The translations under genes were made by a program, and so were the position numbers. From Polynucleobacter sp. MWH-Jannik1A5 (GTDB lineage Bacteria > Pseudomonadota > Gammaproteobacteria > Burkholderiales > Burkholderiaceae): a stretch of DNA of 64,000 bases. The notes under the pieces are model-generated. The model was given only the letters and a program-made list of their open reading frames with translations. It did no database searches and had not been told where the DNA came from. This document shows, in pieces, positions 28,756 to 36,699 of the stretch. Location of the stretch: NCBI RefSeq assembly GCF_018881795.1, contig NZ_JACVPQ010000001.1, positions 697,376-761,375 of the forward strand. The letters run 5' to 3'. The first letter of the stretch is position 1; each line of letters opens with the position of its first letter.

Positions 28756-29540
28756 CCTTGATCCCCATTCGCAAAACCCTGACGTTTATATTGCCGCAAA
28801 CCTGTAACTAACCAAAATATGAAACCAGCAAAGGCCAAAGCAAACCACTGGAATGCATAAGCATAATGGCGATCGACCCCGCTTGTCAGAGGCGGCCACT
28901 CACGTAACAAACCATCATCCGATCCGACCTCAACCTCACGCAAAATAAATGGGGCTTGCACCCAACTATGTAAATTACCTTCAGACACTAAGTCGAAATT
29001 TTGCTCAATCCTAGGCTTACTAGTATCAATAGGATTCTTGCTGCTACCTAACTCATAAACCTTGCCAGGCTGCGCAAAAACGATGCCTTCTACATTGACT
29101 ATCCGATTTGGCGTTTGTACTGGCGGCAAGGTCTCTCGATTTTCATTGTTGCGTGGCGCCCAGCCTCTATTAACCCAAAGAATCTCATCCTTGCCCTCTA
29201 GCCTTAAAGGCATCATCAGATAGAAACCCGATTGCGAAGTATTGCTGCCGGCAGGAGGAATGGGTCTAGGCCGGTTATCTAGCCAAATGGCTGCTTCTGG
29301 AACGTATTGCCCCCTTGCAATCATACGGCGCTCACGAGCCTCTTCTAAAGCCCAAGGACCGGTATTCGCATTCAAGATAGGCATTTGTTGGCGAGCCAAC
29401 AAATTGGCAGCCAAGGCAATTTTGGTATCAGCCCTACTCAGCTGCCAAATGCCCGCTCCACAGCCAATCGCAATCACGATCAAGGCTGATACAGTAGCAA
29501 CTATGCGCTTTGTAATGAGAGCGGTAAAAAGACTATTCAA
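28752..29540 (-). CDS. SURF1 family cytochrome oxidase assembly protein
   Basis: The 262-residue protein has the SURF1 plan: an N-terminal membrane helix (about 12-32), a periplasmic domain with WLDNRPRP, MMPLRL and WVNRGWAP, and a C-terminal helix preceded by the family motif RHYAYAFQWFALA. SURF1 proteins help insert heme A into subunit I. The start is a TTG at 29540; no ATG precedes the first helix and the ribosome site is weak, so the exact start is uncertain. Confidence 0.93.
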   Translation of the reverse strand: MNSLFTALITKRIVATVSALIVIAIGCGAGIWQLSRADTKIALAANLLARQQMPILNANTGPWALEEARERRMIARGQYVPEAAIWLDNRPRPIPPAGSNTSQSGFYLMMPLRLEGKDEILWVNRGWAPRNNENRETLPPVQTPNRIVNVEGIVFAQPGKVYELGSSKNPIDTSKPRIEQNFDLVSEGNLHSWVQAPFILREVEVGSDDGLLREWPPLTSGVDRHYAYAFQWFALAFAGFIFWLVTGLRQYKRQGFANGDQG

Positions 29541-29564
29541 GAGATTTAATAATAAGGATTTGTG

Positions 29565-29777
29565 ATGAAGTGGATTATTCCAATTGTCCTACTAATGATT
29601 GTTTTTAGCTTAGGATCGGCTTTGTATTACATGATGAAAGATAGGGGCAATAGTTCACGCATGGTCCACTCACTCATGCTGCGTATCGGACTATCTATCG
29701 CACTATTTGCCGGAATTCTACTGGCCCACTACTTTGGACTCATTGAGGCCACTGGAATTAAAGTCGGCACTAATTAA
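29565..29777 (+). CDS. Small twin-helix membrane protein (DUF2909 type)
   Basis: A 70-residue protein with two membrane helices (about 3-21 and 38-58) separated by a basic loop MKDRGNSSRMVHSLMLR. It fits the DUF2909 family found beside the oxidase genes of betaproteobacteria; function unknown. ATG 29565 is preferred to GTG 29562 because AAGGAT lies five bases upstream. It is divergent from surf1 and ends before a bidirectional terminator shared with ctaE. Confidence 0.85.
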   Translation: MKWIIPIVLLMIVFSLGSALYYMMKDRGNSSRMVHSLMLRIGLSIALFAGILLAHYFGLIEATGIKVGTN

Positions 29778-29806
29778 GCTGCGCCATTCTTCGGGGGCTT
29801 AAAAAC

Positions 29807-29831
29807 AAATCGGGGCTTTAGGCCCCGATTT
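29807..29831. terminator. Bidirectional terminator between DUF2909 gene and ctaE
   Basis: AAATCGGGGC (29807-29816) and GCCCCGATTT (29822-29831) form a perfect ten-base stem around TTTAG, with a T run after it on the plus strand and T-rich sequence on the minus side. It separates two convergent genes. Confidence 0.9.
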
Positions 29832-29837
29832 TTGTTA

Positions 29838-30692
29838 TTACATCCAGTAAACAGCGATGTACAGACCAAGCCAGACTACGTCAACGAAGTGCCAGTACCA
29901 AGCAGCGCCTTCAAATGCGAAATGATGCTTAGAAGTAAAGTCGCCACGAATCATACGACGCAAGACAATCGCTAACATCGTGCCACCAAGGAAAACGTGG
30001 AAGCCATGGAAACCAGTCAACATGAAGAATGTAGAACCGTAGATACCTGAAGTCAGCTTCAAGTTCAACTCATGATATGCATGGTAGTACTCATAAACCT
30101 GGAAGCCTAAGAAGACAACACCCAAACCAACAGTTGCAGCCAAGCCAATGATGGCTTTCTTCATGTGGTTTTCTACTAACGCATGGTGAGCGATAGTAAT
30201 CGTTACACCAGAGCTCAAGAGCAACAATGTATTGATTGTTGGAATTGGCCAAGGACCCATGGTGGTGAATTTCTCAACCAAACCAGCAGGACCATCATTT
30301 GGCCAAACAGCCTGGAAATTAGGCCAAAGCAATTTGCTTTCTACATCACCCATCCAAGGCATCGCAATATTGCGTGCATAGAACAAAGCTGCAAAGAATG
30401 CGCCGAAGAACATGATTTCAGAGAAGATGAACCAAGCCATCGACCAGCGATAAGAGATGTCAACGTTGACACCGTTCTTGCCAGCATTGGATTCTGCAAT
30501 CGTGTCACCAAACCAGTTGTAAAGAACGTAGAGAACAAACGCAACGCCTGCGAGGGTCAAAGGTCCGCCCCAAGAGGCATGATTTACCCATCCAGAAATA
30601 CCAAAGCCAAAAGCAATTAAGCCAAAAGCGGCCATTGCTGGATGTCTAGATAGTCCAGGGACGAAATAGTATGGGGTTGAATTGGATGACAT
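29838..30692 (-). CDS. ctaE: Cytochrome c oxidase subunit III
   Basis: Core membrane subunit of the aa3-type oxidase, seven helices. The ATG at 30692 (284 residues) is favoured over a TTG at 30710 because GAGAGA precedes it. Motifs include YYFVPGLSRHPAMAAFG near the start, FIFSEIMFFGAFFAALFYAR, and the C-terminal GFHGFHVFLGG and WYWHFVDVVWLGLYIAVYW, all typical of COX3. It is the last gene of the ctaC-ctaD-ctaG-ctaE operon. Confidence 0.97.
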   Translation of the reverse strand: MSSNSTPYYFVPGLSRHPAMAAFGLIAFGFGISGWVNHASWGGPLTLAGVAFVLYVLYNWFGDTIAESNAGKNGVNVDISYRWSMAWFIFSEIMFFGAFFAALFYARNIAMPWMGDVESKLLWPNFQAVWPNDGPAGLVEKFTTMGPWPIPTINTLLLLSSGVTITIAHHALVENHMKKAIIGLAATVGLGVVFLGFQVYEYYHAYHELNLKLTSGIYGSTFFMLTGFHGFHVFLGGTMLAIVLRRMIRGDFTSKHHFAFEGAAWYWHFVDVVWLGLYIAVYWM

Positions 30693-30721
30693 CTTATTCT
30701 CTCTATTCAATCAAAAAATAA

Positions 30722-30916
30722 TCAATGGGACACAACTACTTTCACTATCAACAGGAGGACACCCATAAAAATCAAGGCGCCAATAACACCTGCAATGATA
30801 ATGTGCACAAAACTCAATGAAGCAACATCTTCCTGCAAACCAGACTTCTTACGCACCCCCAAAAAGCCCCACATCACGGCTTTCATAGACTGCATAAAAC
30901 TACTTTTCTTTTTCAT
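30722..30916 (-). CDS. DUF2970 family small membrane protein
   Basis: A 64-residue protein with an amphipathic basic start (KKKSSFMQSMKAVMWGFLGVR) and one C-terminal membrane helix (about 38-60). The AVMWGFLGVRK pattern followed by a single helix marks the DUF2970 family, which sits between ctaG and ctaE in betaproteobacteria. Function unknown; an accessory role in oxidase assembly is possible from context. It overlaps ctaG by four bases. Confidence 0.9.
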   Translation of the reverse strand: MKKKSSFMQSMKAVMWGFLGVRKKSGLQEDVASLSFVHIIIAGVIGALIFMGVLLLIVKVVVSH

Positions 30917-31497
30917 GATGCCAACCTTGTTTTAGGTGCTGGAGGCGTATTACCTAAGCCCAATTCAAAGAAGGTATATGACAAAGTAATTGTTTTTACA
31001 TCATCCGGTAAACCTGCATCGATCACAAAGACTACCGGCATCTTTTTTGTTTCTTTTGCTGCTAGCGTTTGCTCCTGGAAGCAAAAGCACTCTAATTTAG
31101 TAAAAAACTCCGTTGCACTTTTAGGCGCATAACTCGGTATTGCTTGTGCGCGTACTGGGCGATTCTGATTATTAGTTACTTCATAAACAATCTCTGTCAT
31201 TTCACCAGGGTGCACTTCTAAAAAATTCTTTACTGGTTTAAAAGTAAACGGGCCACGGCTATTCGAATCAAACTCAATAGTCACCGTACGAGCATAGTTA
31301 ACTTGGGTATTGCCAACCTTATTAGGGCTAAAGGCTCTGACACCATAGTCATTCTTGCTCGTTACAACATTAATTCCGGTGACCTCACATAAGGCCTTGT
31401 ACATCGGAACCAAGGCATAACCAAAACCAAACATCATCACCGCTGCAATTAAGAGCTTCAACAAAATCTGGCGGTTAAGTGCTTGAGTTGTAACCAT
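30913..31497 (-). CDS. ctaG: Cytochrome c oxidase assembly protein CtaG/Cox11
   Basis: Copper chaperone for the CuB site of subunit I. The 194-residue protein has an N-terminal anchor helix (about 12-31), an exported Ig-like domain, and the copper motif CFCF in KLECFCFQEQTL. The N-terminal half carries VPMYKALCEVTG, typical of Cox11. It stands between the small assembly protein gene and the DUF2970 gene. Confidence 0.96.
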   Translation of the reverse strand: MVTTQALNRQILLKLLIAAVMMFGFGYALVPMYKALCEVTGINVVTSKNDYGVRAFSPNKVGNTQVNYARTVTIEFDSNSRGPFTFKPVKNFLEVHPGEMTEIVYEVTNNQNRPVRAQAIPSYAPKSATEFFTKLECFCFQEQTLAAKETKKMPVVFVIDAGLPDDVKTITLSYTFFELGLGNTPPAPKTRLAS

Positions 31498-31509
31498 GTC
31501 TACAAGGGG

Positions 31510-31641
31510 TTAACCCAACAAGCTCCGTTTAATCACAATACCAATAAAAAAGACTGCTACTACGCTCAACAGAATGAAGCCCGTCCTGCGATTGCTCGCA
31601 GCAAGGGCTTGCTTTCCTGATGAATTAAATTCCTGCTTCAC
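31510..31641 (-). CDS. Small cytochrome oxidase assembly-type membrane protein
   Basis: A 43-residue frame starts at a GTG (31641) inside the last codons of ctaD, overlapping it by 17 bases, and ends 12 bases before ctaG. It consists of a polar basic start containing SNRRTG and one helix (VVAVFFIGIVIKR). A similar tiny single-helix protein sits between ctaD and ctaG in Burkholderia. A longer frame reaching 31725 is open but its extra residues are a shadow of ctaD. The start codon is uncertain. Confidence 0.7.
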   Translation of the reverse strand: MKQEFNSSGKQALAASNRRTGFILLSVVAVFFIGIVIKRSLLG

Positions 31642-33256
31642 GCATCTGCTCTGCGCTAGGCGGAGTTTCAAAAGTGTGATGAGGCGCTGGTGAAGGTACT
31701 GTCCACTCAAGACCCTTAGCACCATCCCATGGCTTCATCGGCGCTTTTTCACCTTGACCGCGGTAAGCCGGCATCACAACGAAGAGCAAGAAGTAAACCT
31801 GCGCCAAACCGAAGCCTAATGCGCCGATCGATGCAATCGCATTGAAGTCAGCAAACTGAGTTGGGTAGTCAGCATAACGACGTGGCATACCTGCCAAGCC
31901 CAAGAAGTGCATCGGGAAGAAGGTGATGTTAAAGAAAATCATGGAAGACCAGAAATGGATCTTGCCGCGAGTTTCGTTAGCCATGTAGCCAGTCCACTTT
32001 GGACACCAGTAGTAGAAGCCAGCAAACATCGCAAACAATGAGCCTGCTACCAATACATAGTGGAAGTGAGCAACAACGTAGTAAGTATCTTGAACACCAA
32101 TATCAATTGGCGCCATTGCCAAGATCAAGCCTGTAAATCCACCCATGGTGAAAACGAAGATAAAGCCGATAGCCCACAACATTGGAGTTTCAAAGGTCAT
32201 CGAACCTTTCCACATTGTTGCTACCCAGTTGAAAATCTTCACGCCAGTTGGAACTGCGATCAACATGGTTGCATACATAAAGAACAGTTGGCCTGTTACT
32301 GGCATACCAGTTGCAAACATGTGGTGAGCCCAAACGATGAACGACAAGATCGCGATGGATGCAGTTGCATAAACCATTGAGCTGTAACCAAACAATGTCT
32401 TTCTGGAGAAAGCAGGAACGATTTCACTCACGATTCCGAATGCTGGAAGAATCATGATGTAAACCTCTGGGTGACCAAAGAACCAGAAAATATGCTGGAA
32501 CATGATTGGGTCGCCACCGCCAACAGCGGAGAAGAATGAAGTACCGAAATGACGGTCAGTCAGAACCATCGTAATTGCACCAGCCAATACAGGCATCACA
32601 GCGATCAACAAGTAAGCAGTGATCAACCATGTCCAGCAGAACATTGGCATCTTCATTAATGTCATGCCAGGAGCGCGCATGTTCAAAATAGTTACGATGA
32701 TGTTGATCGAACCCATGATTGATGAAGCACCCAATAAGTGGAGTGCAAAAATCGCCATATCCATGCCAGGGCCCATCTGTGAAGTCAATGGAGCATAGAT
32801 AGTCCAGCCACCTGATGGAGCGCCGCCAGGAACGAGGAATGAACTTAACAACAATGTTGCTGCAACTGGAAGAATCCAGAAGCTAAAGTTGTTCATACGG
32901 GCAAATGCCATATCAGACGCGCCGATTTGCAAAGGCACCATCCAGTTAGCAAAGCCAACGAAGGCCGGCATAATTGCACCGAACACCATCACCAAACCGT
33001 GCATGGTTGTGAGCTGATTGAAAAACTCTGGGCGCAAGAACTGCAAACCAGGCTGGAACAATTCCAAACGAATTCCCAAGGCCATCACACCGCCAGCTAG
33101 CAAGCTAACGAATGAGAAGATCAAATACATCGTACCGATGTCTTTGTGGTTGGTTGCGAACAACCAACGACGCCAACCATGTGGTGTGTGATCGTCGTGC
33201 GCATGGTCATGCGCGTGGTCGTGTGCGTGATCGTGGGTAGTAGAGACTGTGCTCAT
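31625..33256 (-). CDS. ctaD: Cytochrome c oxidase subunit I
   Basis: Catalytic subunit with heme a and the heme a3-CuB centre, 543 residues and twelve helices. Landmarks are WLFATNHKDIGTMYLIFS, the heme ligand region MHGLVMVFGAIMP, the Cu-Tyr helix FGHPEVYIMILPAFG, and VAHFHYVLVAG. The first 25 residues are a His/Asp/Ala repeat (DHAHDHAHDHAHDDH) before the membrane domain, which could bind metal. It follows ctaC and overlaps the start of the small assembly protein gene. Confidence 0.98.
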   Translation of the reverse strand: MSTVSTTHDHAHDHAHDHAHDDHTPHGWRRWLFATNHKDIGTMYLIFSFVSLLAGGVMALGIRLELFQPGLQFLRPEFFNQLTTMHGLVMVFGAIMPAFVGFANWMVPLQIGASDMAFARMNNFSFWILPVAATLLLSSFLVPGGAPSGGWTIYAPLTSQMGPGMDMAIFALHLLGASSIMGSINIIVTILNMRAPGMTLMKMPMFCWTWLITAYLLIAVMPVLAGAITMVLTDRHFGTSFFSAVGGGDPIMFQHIFWFFGHPEVYIMILPAFGIVSEIVPAFSRKTLFGYSSMVYATASIAILSFIVWAHHMFATGMPVTGQLFFMYATMLIAVPTGVKIFNWVATMWKGSMTFETPMLWAIGFIFVFTMGGFTGLILAMAPIDIGVQDTYYVVAHFHYVLVAGSLFAMFAGFYYWCPKWTGYMANETRGKIHFWSSMIFFNITFFPMHFLGLAGMPRRYADYPTQFADFNAIASIGALGFGLAQVYFLLFVVMPAYRGQGEKAPMKPWDGAKGLEWTVPSPAPHHTFETPPSAEQMREAGI

Positions 33257-33299
33257 GAATTACTCCGGTTTCGTTTTTATCTGTATTTGTTAATCTGAA

Positions 33300-34454
33300 T
33301 TAATTGCCGCGTGCAGTAATAATGTCTTGGGTCTGAATCACTTCACCCGTCTTATTGCCCCATGCGTTACGTGTGTAAGTCATTACTGCAGCGATATCGC
33401 CATCAGAAATCACGCCAGCCCATTTCGGCATTGCGCCCTTACCGTTAATCAAGATGTTGTATTGAGCAGCTTTAGGCCCCAATACCATCTTGCTACCATC
33501 CAACGCAGGGAAAGCACCCGCGCCTTTGCCGTTAGGTTGATGACAAGCAGCACAGTTTGCTGCATAGACTTTTGCGCCACGCTCTTTTTGTTCATCCAAG
33601 GTGTAAACCTTAGATGGATCATCGCCAGCGGCACCCATTTCTTTTTTCTTCTCAGCTACCCACTTGGTGTAATCATCTTGTGAAACTACACGCACAACGA
33701 TAGGCATAAAAGCGTGCTCAGCACCACAAAGCTCAGAGCACTGACCGCGGAATGTACCAATAGTCTCAGCTCTAAACCAGGTGTCACGCACGAAGCCAGG
33801 GATCGCATCTTGCTTGACACCAAAAGCTGGAATAGTCCAAGCATGGATAACGTCATTAGCAGTGGTAATCAAACGGATCTTTTTACCAACTGGCACAACC
33901 ATTTCATTATCTACTTCCATCAAGTAAGTATTTGATTTTGGTGCCAAGTTATTAATTGCTTCGCGTGAAGTAGACAAAGTGGATAAGAAGCTAATACCTT
34001 CACCTTCACCTTTGATGTAGTCGTAACCCCACTTCCACTGGTATCCAGTGGTCTTAATAGTGATATCAGAGTTAGTAGTGTCTTTCATTGCTACAACAGT
34101 TTTTGTTGCAGGCAAAGCCATACCGATAACGATGAGCAATGGAATCACTGTCCAAATAATCTCGACAGTCGTGCTCTCGTGGAAAGAGGCTGATTTATGA
34201 CCCAATGATTTACGGTGCTTCAAAATGGAATAGAACATCACTCCAAAAACACCCACAAAAATTAAGGCGCAAATGACCAACATCATCCAATGCAACCAAT
34301 GGATCTCTTGCATGATTTTGGTTGCAGCAGGCGCGAAATTTAGCTGATTGACAGCTGGGCCACCAGGCATGTTCTCTGCTGCATGAGCAAAAGCAGCGCC
34401 AAAAGCTACTGCGAAATAGAGCGAAGCCCTAGTGACTTTTCCAAATAAATTCAT
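33300..34454 (-). CDS. ctaC: Cytochrome c oxidase subunit II with C-terminal cytochrome c domain
   Basis: Carries the CuA site and accepts electrons from cytochrome c. The 384-residue precursor has a signal peptide (cleavage near AHA-AEN), two membrane helices, the CuA cupredoxin domain with RGQCSELCGAEHAFMP, and a C-terminal class I cytochrome c domain with CAACH and a later methionine in GKGAMPKWAG. The fused cytochrome makes this a caa3-like subunit II, as in many Burkholderiales. First gene of the oxidase operon, behind a promoter at 34543-34571. Confidence 0.97.
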   Translation of the reverse strand: MNLFGKVTRASLYFAVAFGAAFAHAAENMPGGPAVNQLNFAPAATKIMQEIHWLHWMMLVICALIFVGVFGVMFYSILKHRKSLGHKSASFHESTTVEIIWTVIPLLIVIGMALPATKTVVAMKDTTNSDITIKTTGYQWKWGYDYIKGEGEGISFLSTLSTSREAINNLAPKSNTYLMEVDNEMVVPVGKKIRLITTANDVIHAWTIPAFGVKQDAIPGFVRDTWFRAETIGTFRGQCSELCGAEHAFMPIVVRVVSQDDYTKWVAEKKKEMGAAGDDPSKVYTLDEQKERGAKVYAANCAACHQPNGKGAGAFPALDGSKMVLGPKAAQYNILINGKGAMPKWAGVISDGDIAAVMTYTRNAWGNKTGEVIQTQDIITARGN

Positions 34455-34542
34455 CTTATTCTCTGTTTATTGTCGTGAGCAAAGCAACAAAAATGCCGCG
34501 AATTGCCCAAAAAACGGTCTCAAGCCAATACATCCTGCCGTG

Positions 34543-34571
34543 ATTATAGGGTTAATTAGGCGCAACAACAA
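34543..34571 (-). promoter_or_regulatory. Sigma-70 promoter of the cytochrome oxidase operon
   Basis: On the minus strand TTGTTG (34571-34566) and an exact TATAAT (34548-34543) are separated by 17 bases. Transcription would begin near 34536, leaving a leader of about 80 bases before the ctaC ATG at 34454. Nothing else was recognised in the 34455-34633 gap except a 12-base palindrome at 34620-34631. Confidence 0.7.
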
Positions 34572-34619
34572 ACCGGGATAACCCAGCCTGATCCAATCTT
34601 GACCAAGGTTTAAATGATA

Positions 34620-34631
34620 GTAAGTACTTAC
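34620..34631. repeat. 12-base perfect palindrome upstream of the oxidase operon
   Basis: GTAAGTACTTAC is its own reverse complement. It lies two bases after the stop of the methyltransferase gene and about 50 bases upstream of the -35 of the oxidase promoter, where an activator could bind. It has no loop and is not a terminator. Chance occurrence is possible. Confidence 0.4.
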
Positions 34632-34633
34632 AC

Positions 34634-35431
34634 TTAAGCAGAATCTGGCCTAGTCTTGCGTCCAATTTGATTTAGATCAATATAGGCCACACTGTCTTTA
34701 GCCTTCGCAAGATGCTTTCCAATAGCCCAAGCATGCCCATAAACCACCTCTAGGGTGAGTTTTTGCGGCAAAACTTGCGTTTCTGGGGCCTTAAAAGGGG
34801 TGGGATCAATGAGGTTTAGAGCAGCAATATCGACCAACAAAAGACTCTCGCTCTCATAGTCCAGGGTCAAGTACTCCATATCCATTACCGGATCAGAAAA
34901 TCTCTCTGCTAGCAGGGCATCCCCCATGTCGTGCATATCCCAGGGGCTCAACAGATTTTTAAGTCTTAACTCGGGAGGGGTTGGCGAACGCAATTCTTTT
35001 CCAGTATCAGGTCCCAAATAACTAAATGCGATTAAACCGCCCTCGCGCAGAACGCGCCAACACTCTTGTAGAAAGTGCTTTGGGTCTTCCAGATCCTGCA
35101 ACAGAAGATCGCTAAAAACTAAATCAACAGAATTGTCTGGAATATCAAATCTTCCAGATGATAAGTAGCTTGCCAATGAAGCAGTACGACTCCTGAATAT
35201 GGATCGCCAATTACTGATAGCTTTAGCACGCCACAGTTGAAACGCAGAAACACTTTTGTCCGAAAGACTCCAAATGCGCGCCTTTGGATACCGCCTTGCA
35301 AACGTATGCAGATGTTTTCCGGCGAAGTCTGGAACTATCAAAATATCTTTTACATCGAGCTTAACGATGTCCAACTTTTGCAGCATGCGATCTGCAATTT
35401 CGTCTTGTAACCATCTGATGGGCTGGGTCAT
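34634..35431 (-). CDS. SAM-dependent methyltransferase, BioC-like
   Basis: A 265-residue class I methyltransferase. Visible are an N-terminal WLQDEIADRMLQKLDIVK, a post-I motif LIVPDFAGKHLHTFARRYP, DLVFSDLLLQ and the post-motif CWRVLREGGLIAFSYLGPDT. This resembles malonyl-ACP O-methyltransferase BioC, in which DEIA..ML.RL is typical, but the glycine-rich SAM loop is atypical (VPDFAGKH), so the enzyme may have another substrate. The ATG at 35431 is used; upstream codons overlap comF on the other strand. Divergent from comF with 23 bases between starts. Confidence 0.8.
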   Translation of the reverse strand: MTQPIRWLQDEIADRMLQKLDIVKLDVKDILIVPDFAGKHLHTFARRYPKARIWSLSDKSVSAFQLWRAKAISNWRSIFRSRTASLASYLSSGRFDIPDNSVDLVFSDLLLQDLEDPKHFLQECWRVLREGGLIAFSYLGPDTGKELRSPTPPELRLKNLLSPWDMHDMGDALLAERFSDPVMDMEYLTLDYESESLLLVDIAALNLIDPTPFKAPETQVLPQKLTLEVVYGHAWAIGKHLAKAKDSVAYIDLNQIGRKTRPDSA

Positions 35432-35454
35432 TGGCTCAGTATACTCAGCGCCCC

Positions 35455-36216
35455 ATGCAATTTCCAGAGAACATTTTCCAAACAATTTTTGAACAACTTT
35501 TGCCAACTGGATGCATTGTTTGTCAAAAATTCCAGGAATACTCCATTTGCAACTGCTGCCTGGATATTGTGAGAAATGAGGGGATATTTAATTATCAAAG
35601 TTGCGACCAATGCGGTCTCGCACTCCGACCTGAGGAAATGGCCTTGCAATGTTGTGCGTCATGCCAGTTATCCAACCCCTACTTTGATGAAACCTACTGC
35701 TTAGATCGGTACACAGGGATTCTTCAAGTGCCATTGCATAAATTTAAATATCAAAAGCGGATTGCTTTTGGGTACGCACTTAGCGACATGTGGAACAAAC
35801 TTCTCTCATGGCAACTTAAAGATATTGATGCAAGTTATTTGCTGCCCGTACCACTCAGCACTCAAAAGTTAGCGCAACGTGGTTTTAACCAAAGCTGGGA
35901 AATTGCCAAACGAATTCATTGCGGTAGGCACATTCAAAAATCACCTTACATGCTTTGGCGTCATCATTATTCAGAACATCAAGCTGGTAGCAATCTTGAA
36001 AACCGATACCTATCAACTAGAGGTATGTTTTATGTTCAGCCAAAGCACATTGAGCAACTACAAAATAAAACGGTCATTGTTTTTGATGATGTTATGACTA
36101 GCGGGGCAACTCTTAATGAAATTGCCCGCATTCTGAAGGACAATGGCGTATCTCGTGTTATCAACTGGGTACTTCTCAGAGCTGCACGGCCAATCTCAAG
36201 AGTGCGACATGTTTAA
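35455..36216 (+). CDS. ComF family phosphoribosyltransferase-like protein
   Basis: 253 residues with an N-terminal zinc-finger-like half (CIVCQKF, CNCC, CDQCGLALRPEE, CCASCQL) and a C-terminal type I phosphoribosyltransferase motif VIVFDDVMTSGATLNEIA. This is the ComF/GntX architecture; in naturally competent bacteria the protein is needed for transformation. ATG 35455 is used; a TTG at 35431 is also open. The stop overlaps trmL by eight bases. Confidence 0.94.
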   Translation: MQFPENIFQTIFEQLLPTGCIVCQKFQEYSICNCCLDIVRNEGIFNYQSCDQCGLALRPEEMALQCCASCQLSNPYFDETYCLDRYTGILQVPLHKFKYQKRIAFGYALSDMWNKLLSWQLKDIDASYLLPVPLSTQKLAQRGFNQSWEIAKRIHCGRHIQKSPYMLWRHHYSEHQAGSNLENRYLSTRGMFYVQPKHIEQLQNKTVIVFDDVMTSGATLNEIARILKDNGVSRVINWVLLRAARPISRVRHV

Positions 36217-36679
36217 TATTGTTTTATTCGAACCAGAAATTCCCCCCAATACTGGCAACATCATTCGCCTCTGTGCAAATACCGGTGCAAAGTTGCATTT
36301 AATAGAGCCTCTTGGGTTCCCGATGGAAGATGCAAAGCTACGCAGGGCTGGTTTGGACTATCACGAGTTCGCAAGTGTAAAAGTTCATCAAAATTGGGCG
36401 CAGTTTTTAAAAGATGAGAAGCCAGATCCTGAGCATCTCTTTGCGTTGACTACCAAAGGATCAGGAAAGTTTCATGAAGGCAAATATTCCCTTAATGATT
36501 ACTTTGTATTTGGCTCAGAAACCAAAGGCATTACTGATGAAGTGAGAGATTCCATTCCTGCAAGTAATCGCATGCGCTTAGCAATGCAAGATAGCAGCCG
36601 TAGCTTGAACTTATCAAATACTGTAGCAATAGTGGTTTATGAAGCATGGCGCCAAAATGGGCTTACTGGCGGTCAATAA
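36209..36679 (+). CDS. trmL: tRNA (cytidine(34)-2'-O)-methyltransferase
   Basis: SPOUT-class enzyme that methylates the wobble ribose of tRNA-Leu. The ATG at 36209 gives 156 residues; a longer frame to 36143 lies inside comF. Motifs are FEPEIPPNTGNIIRLCANTG at the start, FGSETKGI near residue 101 and the knot-forming MQDSSRSLNLSNTVAIVVYE at the end. Length matches E. coli TrmL (157). Confidence 0.97.
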   Translation: MFNIVLFEPEIPPNTGNIIRLCANTGAKLHLIEPLGFPMEDAKLRRAGLDYHEFASVKVHQNWAQFLKDEKPDPEHLFALTTKGSGKFHEGKYSLNDYFVFGSETKGITDEVRDSIPASNRMRLAMQDSSRSLNLSNTVAIVVYEAWRQNGLTGGQ

Positions 36680-36699
36680 AACAGCTTAGCTAGTAAAGC

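Noticed and set aside
31642-31725. Upstream extension of the small oxidase assembly ORF inside ctaD
   Set aside because: The extra residues lie wholly within conserved ctaD codons in another frame and do not look like a membrane protein start.
33327-33683. 118-residue plus-strand frame antisense to ctaC, and similar long antisense frames such as 5278-5676, 6538-6942 and 47078-47425
   Set aside because: They lie opposite well-supported conserved genes, have no recognisable motifs and no ribosome sites, and are typical mirror frames of biased codons.
36680-36699. Possible hairpin with AGCTT/AAAGCT between trmL and gpsA
   Set aside because: Short, bulged and without a T run; too weak to call.
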